64,000 nt of DNA from Branchiostoma belcheri (lineage: Eukaryota; Chordata; Leptocardii; Amphioxiformes; Branchiostomatidae). The position numbers and the translations under genes were made by a program. This document shows, one piece after another, positions 58,496 through 64,000 of this stretch (its first letter is position 1; the number at the start of each line of letters is the position of its first letter). The notes beneath the pieces are model-generated. The model did no database searches and was not told where the DNA came from. It saw nothing but the letters and a program-made list of their open reading frames with translations. Location of the stretch: NCBI RefSeq assembly GCF_001625305.1, contig NW_017802713.1, forward strand, positions 100,356 through 164,355, given 5' to 3'.

Positions 58496-60863
58496 ATGGC
58501 AGAAGCAGTTTTCAAGAAGTATGACGTCAACGGTGACGGCAAAATGAGTAACGCAGAGCTGGTTGGAGCGCTGAAGGAGTTGAAGGTGACAGCCAGTGAT
58601 GATCTGGTGAAGGTAAGGCAATTGTAAACCCTTTGATATCCCGTGCTTCTGTCGATTTGATAGTGAAAATAGACCCGATGGTAACAATGCTTGAATATGG
58701 CACCAGACTGTAATCTCCAAGCAGATCTTTCGGTGGGGGTAAGAAAATATCAAATTAGCCAGCCTGTATCCATTTCCCCACCGAAGATCTGCTGGTTCAA
58801 AAATGGTGTTGCTGCCGTTCCTCGTGCACCTATCGAAAAATCGGTCGTGCTAAGATATTTACAAACGGTTTATAGCTTGAATCTGTGACAAATTCAGTCA
58901 CCCACGCACCCCTTTTTTTATATATATTCCAACATGTAATCACAAGACGTGGTGACGGCACACTCAAGTTTTTCAACTTATATTAATGCCGCCACCAACA
59001 CAATATAATACTCATTTTCACCTGAGCGAAGTGAGGAAAGTCGTGTAAAGTGCCTTTCCCAAGGGCACAAGATCGGTGGCATGTCAGGACTCAAACCCGG
59101 GACCTCTTGGTTCCGAGTCGAGCACTCTGCCGCTACGCCACACGACCCCGCGCACAGCGGGAGTGGGAAAATGGATATAGTCTGGCAAATTTAACACTGT
59201 CTTATCCCCACCGTAAGATCTGCTTGGAGATTATATATAATTACCAGACTGTGGTGTCTGCAGACAACCTCAGAAAATGTTTAACAGTCAATTAAACACT
59301 GGGTCCTTTCACTTCGCCCCCAGGCGATCATAGCCCGGTACGACAAGCCTCCCCAAAACGGGTTTCTGGAGCTGGCTGAGTTCACAGCGCTGGTTACCGA
59401 CCTCACGGCCATCACAGCTACTAAAAGGGAAGAAGTCCTGGATACCTTTACTCAGTTTGACAAGGTGAGACAATGAAAGGTAGTGGTACCGGTGCCTATT
59501 TTACGCTGTTTCAAGACTGATTCACATGGACTCTTTATACATGTATGTTATTACTAGCATTTGCTGTCGCCTATAAAACATTACAAGTTAGGAATCCCAC
59601 TGTGGTACAAAGTAAATGCTAAGCAAGTAGGTTTAGACGCACAATATGGCGGACGAGAGCACGTCGGCAGAACGTACTGCACCTGCGCAAAACACGGTTT
59701 TCACGGTTTTCGTTGGACGTTTGGTCAATGCTGCTGCTTGCTGCATCAGAATTTTTCATGTGGAAACTACAGACGGGATGTTAACCTTATATGCGCGAAT
59801 ACGACCTTATATGAGACGTTCTGTCGAAGTGCTATGTACAATACATTACGGGTCAGGTTGGTGCAGGCGCAGTACTGTCTGCCAACGTACTCACATACTA
59901 GTATCGGTACATCAGCAGAACGTACTGCGCCTGCGCGAAGCCCGTAATGTATTATGCATAGCACTTCGGCAGAACGTCTCATATAAGGTCGTATTCGGTC
60001 ATAGAAGGTTAACATCCCGTCTGAAGTTTTCACATGTTGTGTTGCAAAAGATATTGTCTGCAACAGGCAAACTTCTGATGCAACGTCGACCAAACATCCA
60101 ACGGAAACCGTGAAAAAGTTTCGCGCAGGTGAAGTACGTGCTGCCGACGTGCTACTAGTATCACATACGTTGGTGAAGGTTACTCATCCAGGATAAAAAT
60201 AAATTGATAAAGCCGTTAAATCTTTTCTAACTGGATAATTGAAAGTTTAATGCGCACGCGTAAACGTTTGTACTGATGAAGAGTACCGGATGGTACTTGA
60301 AATGTTTACGCATTAAACTTTCAATATTGATGTTTATTTGCAAAATCATGCCCGAAGGCTAATTGCTTGTACAGTCAAGTATACAGAAACAGGAGACAGG
60401 TAACAATCTGTCTGGAAAAACCTCTACTTCTACTACTACTCTAGCTATTATCCAGCTATTATCTAATTATCCAGTTAGAAAAGATTTAACGGCTTCATCA
60501 ATTTACTAGTACAGTATCACATGTTAACTAACTGTGCTCTGATAGGATAACAGTGGCTTCAGTACATTCTGCCGACGTGCTACAAGTATCACGTGTTAAC
60601 TAACTGTGCTCTGATAGGATAACAGTGGCTTCAGTACATTCTGCCGACGTGCTACAAGTATCACGTGTTAACTAACTGTGCTCTGATAGGATAAAAGTGG
60701 CTTCATCGAGACTGGCGAGTTGAAAGAGGTCATGAAAGCCCTGGGGATGGGCGAGGCCGATGACGCCACGGTCCAGGCCATGATCAACATTGCCGACACC
60801 AACAATGACGGCAAGGTCAGCATCGCCGAGTTCGCCAAAATCTTAGGCCATGCAGCTGAGTAG
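58496..60863 (+). CDS. Four-EF-hand calcium-binding protein, complete
   Basis: Coding exons 58496-58612, 59324-59464 and 60690-60863 (stop TAG) join in phase 0, giving 143 residues. EF1 loop is DVNGDGKMSNAE, canonical. EF2 reads DKPPQNGFLELAE, with a one-residue insertion and no acids at positions 3 and 5, so it probably does not bind calcium in the usual way. EF3 is split by intron 2 (FDK then DKSGFIETGE) and is canonical. EF4 is DTNNDGKVSIAE, canonical. The protein is calmodulin/troponin C-like in size and layout, but I do not recognise the exact orthologue. The acceptor at 60688-60689 is preceded by two tandem copies of itself. A 5' noncoding exon probably ends at 58070. Poly(A) signals: 61179 and 61199. 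Confidence 0.88.
58700..59268. mobile_element. Inverted-repeat element split by a SINE
   Basis: In EF-hand intron 1. The left end CACCAGACTGTAATCTCCAA then GCAGATCT matches inverted AGATCTGCTTGGAGATTATA ... ACCAGACTGTGGTG at the right. The SINE at 59009-59152 lies inside. A related GATCTCCAAGCAGATC-type unit occurs near 63148-63390. Confidence 0.6.
59009..59152 (-). mobile_element. tRNA-derived SINE, copy 5, inverted
   Basis: The complement shows GGGGTCGTGTGGCGTAGCGG, a GGGTTTGAGTCC B box, GACATGCCACCGATC and CTTGTGCCCTTGGGAAAGG. It has the best tRNA-like head of the five copies. Confidence 0.85.
59658..60153. mobile_element. Two MITE copies in inverted orientation, about 500 bp palindrome
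   Basis: Copy 1 runs 59658 to about 59889 and copy 2 about 59911-60153; copy 2 is inverted relative to copy 1 and matches 43005-43263. Ends show AGCACGTCGGCAGAACGTAC then TGCACCTGCGC. Shared interior blocks include GACGGGATGTTAACCTTATA (inverted in copy 2). Confidence 0.75.
60200..60505. mobile_element. Element with nested inverted repeats
   Basis: The outer arms hold AAATTGATAAAGCCGTTAAA and the matching TTTAACGGCTTCATCAATTT, extended by TCTTTTCTAACTGGATAATT and its complement. An inner hairpin pairs GAAAGTTTAATGCG with CGCATTAAACTTTC (about 60240-60330). Confidence 0.7.
60541..60695 (+). repeat. 72-bp tandem copies of the EF-hand exon 3 acceptor
   Basis: GATAGGATAACAGTGGCTTC at 60541 and again at 60613, then the true GATAGGATAAAAGTGGCTTC at 60685. 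The period is 72 bp. Each unit has TTAACTAACTGTGCTCTGATAG before it and, after GGCTTC, a piece of MITE end (CATTCTGCCGACGTGCTAC). The two extra units read DNSGF and then reach a stop (TGT TAA). Confidence 0.9.
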
Positions 60864-61204
60864 GCCTATGTACAACACACGGAGAAATGTGTCAAGTAGT
60901 TTCTCCCTGGCCACCGTGCATGGCCCATAATACATGATACCGCTGTAGTTTTTTTCAAAATATTCTAGACAACTAGTTTTTGCTTTGTGGACAACAATCT
61001 CCCTTTGGTATAAAATGCGGAAATAGATTTTACCTTTACATATGGGTGCATTACCGTGGTATAATATATAAAACATAATACATTACAAAGGAAACTTAAA
61101 AGGAATATGCACATCAAATATCACAGATTTGATATCTTAACCTTTGATAACAGATTTTTCTGGAGTTCATAAGGAGCGAATAAATCTGTCAGTTTGCTAA
61201 TAAA

Positions 61205-62197
61205 GAAAATTATCATAAAACGATTTGACCACCCAATACTTAACAATGCAATCATTAACTAAACTACAATTTGTTGTGAGCTTCGTCTTCTTGTTTTGGT
61301 GTCTTTCTTTTGAGTCCTTACTTGTGCAAAATAAAAAGGTGCCATCTTCAATCACCTGGTATTTGTGATCTTTGAGTGTTTGTGTCTTTGTCTGTGTAAA
61401 TGTGTATGTGTATGTGTGTGCGTGTCTGTGTAAATGTGTATGTGTATGTGTGTGTGCGTGTCTGTGTGAATGTGTTCGTGTGTGTGTCTGTGTGCATGCG
61501 TGTGTATGTGTGCGTGCGCGCGCGTGTGTGTATGTATGTATGTATAATAATGCATGACAGAACAAAACTGTAACTCACAAAACTAAAGATCACAAAAAAA
61601 AGTACAAACCATGGATCCGAAACTTTTCTGCAAAAATGAGGTCGTATGCATTCTCATTCTGTCCTTTCTATATGAAAGCTTCTTGTTCTGTCGAATTAAG
61701 TCTTAATAGGCAGACACATCGGCATGCAAATCTCAGAAATAAGAGAGTTTTGAGTAGGGATCATCAACATCTATGACGTCAAGAAAATCACAAAAGTATC
61801 AATTGTTTGCAACATTTGCTTTTCACTCCAATCCCACGCAGACGTGGGCTTCTTTGTGAAATTCATTGTATAACACGTTACGGCCCATGCACGTGTGCAC
61901 ATTTCTTTGCATGTGAAGCCCTTTCTGAACAAGCACACGCTGGTATAACCGCCAGAACAACAGCTCATGTAAAACTTCTGTCTTTGTTCATCTCTGTTCA
62001 TGCAATGGTAAAGTCCACTCTGTGCCGTGCTGCCCACCGGTACTTGTTGCATTCACGTCAAACGTAACGACTCATTCTCTACGGCAATTGGTACTACAGT
62101 TACGAATTGGACGGACGGCAGGGCCTAATTATCGTGCTTCTCACGTGTGAGGCCGTCCTTTCTCCCACTCAATTCCTCTCCGCATTGATATATCCTC
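61205..62197. other. Intergenic DNA with TG/CA microsatellite
   Basis: 61366-61545 is a degenerate TG-rich microsatellite (TGTGTATGTGTATG, GCGTGTCTGTG). Upstream of the last gene, nothing else was recognised. Confidence 0.6.
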
Positions 62198-62205
62198 TAT
62201 AAATA
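62198..62205 (+). promoter_or_regulatory. TATA box of the secreted-peptide gene
   Basis: TATAAATA followed by TGGGGC. A start site about 30 bp downstream would begin a noncoding exon that ends at 62315 with a GTAAGA donor. A clear TATA box stands out against the other genes here and fits a tissue-specific gene. Confidence 0.6.
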
Positions 62206-62470
62206 TGGGGCATTCTGTCATTTCTCACATATCAGCCAGCTGCAGGTAGTCGTGATTCGTGGTGCTATCAAGTACCAGAATTGCTACAGTTGAGGGCAAC
62301 AATCACAGAGAAAAGGTAAGATTTCATCTCAAACCCTTTAAAATCTGCAAAAAAAGTTTCCTTACATTGCAGTTTTGTTGGCCGTTTTGAGCAAGTAAAT
62401 TAAAGCATAGCATTCATTTAATTTGTTCTATATATGATTCTATCTAGCTAGTTTGAGAGAGGAGCCAGAC

Positions 62471-63566
62471 ATGACTTTTCACATCTCGGTGAAGATTACC
62501 CTGCTTGCGGGCTGCATGCTTCTGTCTTGCGGTAAGTGAATCAACTTTTTTGTACATCTTTACCCATTTCATATCTCATTACGTATACATGAATGTCTAC
62601 CCTTCGTGGACGTAAACATCTCATGCCGGCGCTCGTATCTCCATTTCAATTGCTGTTGTTTTTTCTGCTACTCTTGAAATTATCGTCTCAATTTAAAAGA
62701 CACATACCTTGCACTACAGCATCGGACACTTACAAACCAATGCCACACGGCGGTTCAAACTTAGGAGAGGCGACGGCGGGAACTTCTGAGGAGGGAAAGC
62801 AGGTACGTTCCAAGCGATAGACGGGGAAACAGACTATTGGTTTCTATCGTACATGTCAAAGCGCTCCATATATAAATTCAAAGCTAGCCTTTAAGCTGTC
62901 ACAATTTATCTTGTTTAAGACTACAGAATATCTATTATGTTAACCGTAGTGATCGATGCTAATATATATATGACTGAGAAAAAAAATAAAAACAGTAACA
63001 GTAGAAATTTAAAAAAAAATAAAACCTTTCCCTTAATGTTTGAGACACATTACACAATAAGAAATAAGGCCGGCGTCAGGTTGTATGGGGGTACAAAAGA
63101 ACGGTGTTTATCTATTCACCAACCCACATGGTGACGTTGTGTCATCTCCAAGCAGATCCTACGGTGGCAAGAGAGTATCCATTGGCCATAGGCTAGTGAC
63201 CACTCCTCTGGCCAATGGAATGGATACAGATTCTTGCTTTATTGACACAACAAAAAGTACAGTCTGTGACTTTTGTATGGTCTTCTACAACTTAAGATCT
63301 AACAAAGCTAAATACATGTGTGGATAACGTCATCTTACGTATAGAGTATCGTACGATCTGCTCGGAGATTTCTGTTGTTTTTACGTCCATGTTGACACAG
63401 GCTACAGCAGAGCCAGCCTGGGACAGTAACAGTAGCGGAGATGGGTCCATCTTCCCGGGTGAGAACCCAGAGACCGAGACTGCTCATCCTTCCCGCTTGC
63501 CGCGGCGGCGGGCTTTGATCTACAAGATTCGGACTGAGACGGGCAAGGCTCGGGTTCTTAGATGTG
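62471..63566 (+). CDS. Unidentified secreted peptide precursor, 5' part (partial)
   Basis: Coding parts: 62471-62531 (within exon 62448-62531), 62720-62802 and 63401-63566, joining at phases 1 and 0. A noncoding exon probably ends at 62315. The first 20 residues (MTFHISVKITLLAGCMLLSC) look like a signal peptide. Then comes a Gly/Ser/Thr/Glu-rich spacer (SDTYKPMPHGGSNLGEATAG, SGDGSIFPGENPETETAHPS), a basic cleavage-like site RLPRRR and ALIYKIRTETGKARVLRC, ending in a phase-1 donor at 63567. This layout is that of a neuropeptide or hormone precursor whose mature peptide is completed in an exon beyond the window. I do not recognise the family. A cyclic peptide with the Cys at its start or middle is possible. 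Not enough is visible to decide. Confidence 0.6.
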
Positions 63567-64000
63567 GTAAGTCTTCTAGTTCTACATACAGTGAAAGTCT
63601 ATTACAGACATATCAAAGATATTGTGCCAAATTATCTGAACGTTAACTGTACACGTGAAGTGTGGGAAACGCTAGGTTTCAAGCTGGCAAGGGCAAGGCA
63701 TACTGACACAACTACCCCTTTTTCTCTGGGAAACAAGCAATTATTACTCTATCCCATACTCCAATACCATGGGTTACCGAAGAATGGGTTACTGGAAAAT
63801 AGTAGAAATGCAATCAATTGGCCAAATCAACTGAATGGTATGCCAGAGCAGTTAGCCAGCCATAGCACACTGTACGACCCGCTTGTCACATGAATTTTTG
63901 AATGCTGGTACAGTGGCAATATCCGCCATGTACATATGCCATGCTCTTTAGATATGCATTTATATACATGTATATTCGTTATATATATAACGAATGATCG
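63567..64000. other. Intron of the peptide-precursor gene, continuing past the window
   Basis: No convincing acceptor with an in-phase reading frame was found. The end is AT-rich (TATATACATGTATATTCG). Confidence 0.4.

Noticed and set aside
61366..61565. Cys/Val-rich or His/Thr-rich open frames over the TG-rich tract
   Set aside because: They are translations of a microsatellite.

Overview
This is eukaryotic, intron-rich, single-copy genomic DNA with short draft-assembly features (one run of Ns at 38785-38850). The proteins are clearly those of an animal. The intron structure, the abundance of tacatgta-type AT-rich sequence, tRNA-derived SINEs ending in AATCA-type tails and many MITE-like inverted repeats suggest a lancelet (Branchiostoma). 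The species assignment is an inference from style and gene content, not a database result.

Layout: (1) 358-1233, + strand: the last two exons of a WRAP53/TCAB1-like WD-repeat protein whose body lies left of the window. (2) 1270-10395: gene-poor DNA with an hAT-like element and a ~2.2 kb array of ~180-200 bp tandem repeats next to a MITE that recurs at the far side. (3) 10396-25949, +: a complete three-exon NALF1/FAM155-type gene (NALCN channel auxiliary subunit) with a 13 kb first intron full of MITEs and one SINE. (4) 30926-36996, -: a complete eight-exon mannose-6-phosphate isomerase gene (MPI). (5) 37473-47856, +: a complete 13-exon ENOX1/2-type gene, head-to-head with MPI. (6) 49126-55228, -: a complete 11-exon UPF3-type nonsense-mediated-decay gene, convergent with ENOX. 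(7) 55650-56454, +: a complete three-exon NDUFA1 gene, head-to-head with UPF3. (8) 58496-60863, +: a three-coding-exon four-EF-hand protein. (9) 62228-63566, +: the first exons of an unidentified secreted, probably proteolytically processed peptide precursor that runs off the right edge.

All exon joins given for these genes were checked by hand for GT/AG boundaries and for reading-frame phase. The genes do not form one pathway: they are mostly housekeeping functions (telomerase RNP trafficking, sugar-phosphate metabolism, RNA surveillance, respiratory complex I) with two signalling-related genes. The UPF3-NDUFA1 pair is also adjacent on the human X chromosome, so part of the order is probably ancestral.

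I did not find a convincing new multi-gene system. The most unusual signals are: repeated partial duplications of exon starts that leave decoy splice acceptors (EF-hand exon 3, ENOX exon 13, WRAP53 penultimate exon), a tandem duplication across the WRAP53 stop codon that regenerates a stop at the same point, and the unidentified peptide precursor at the right end.
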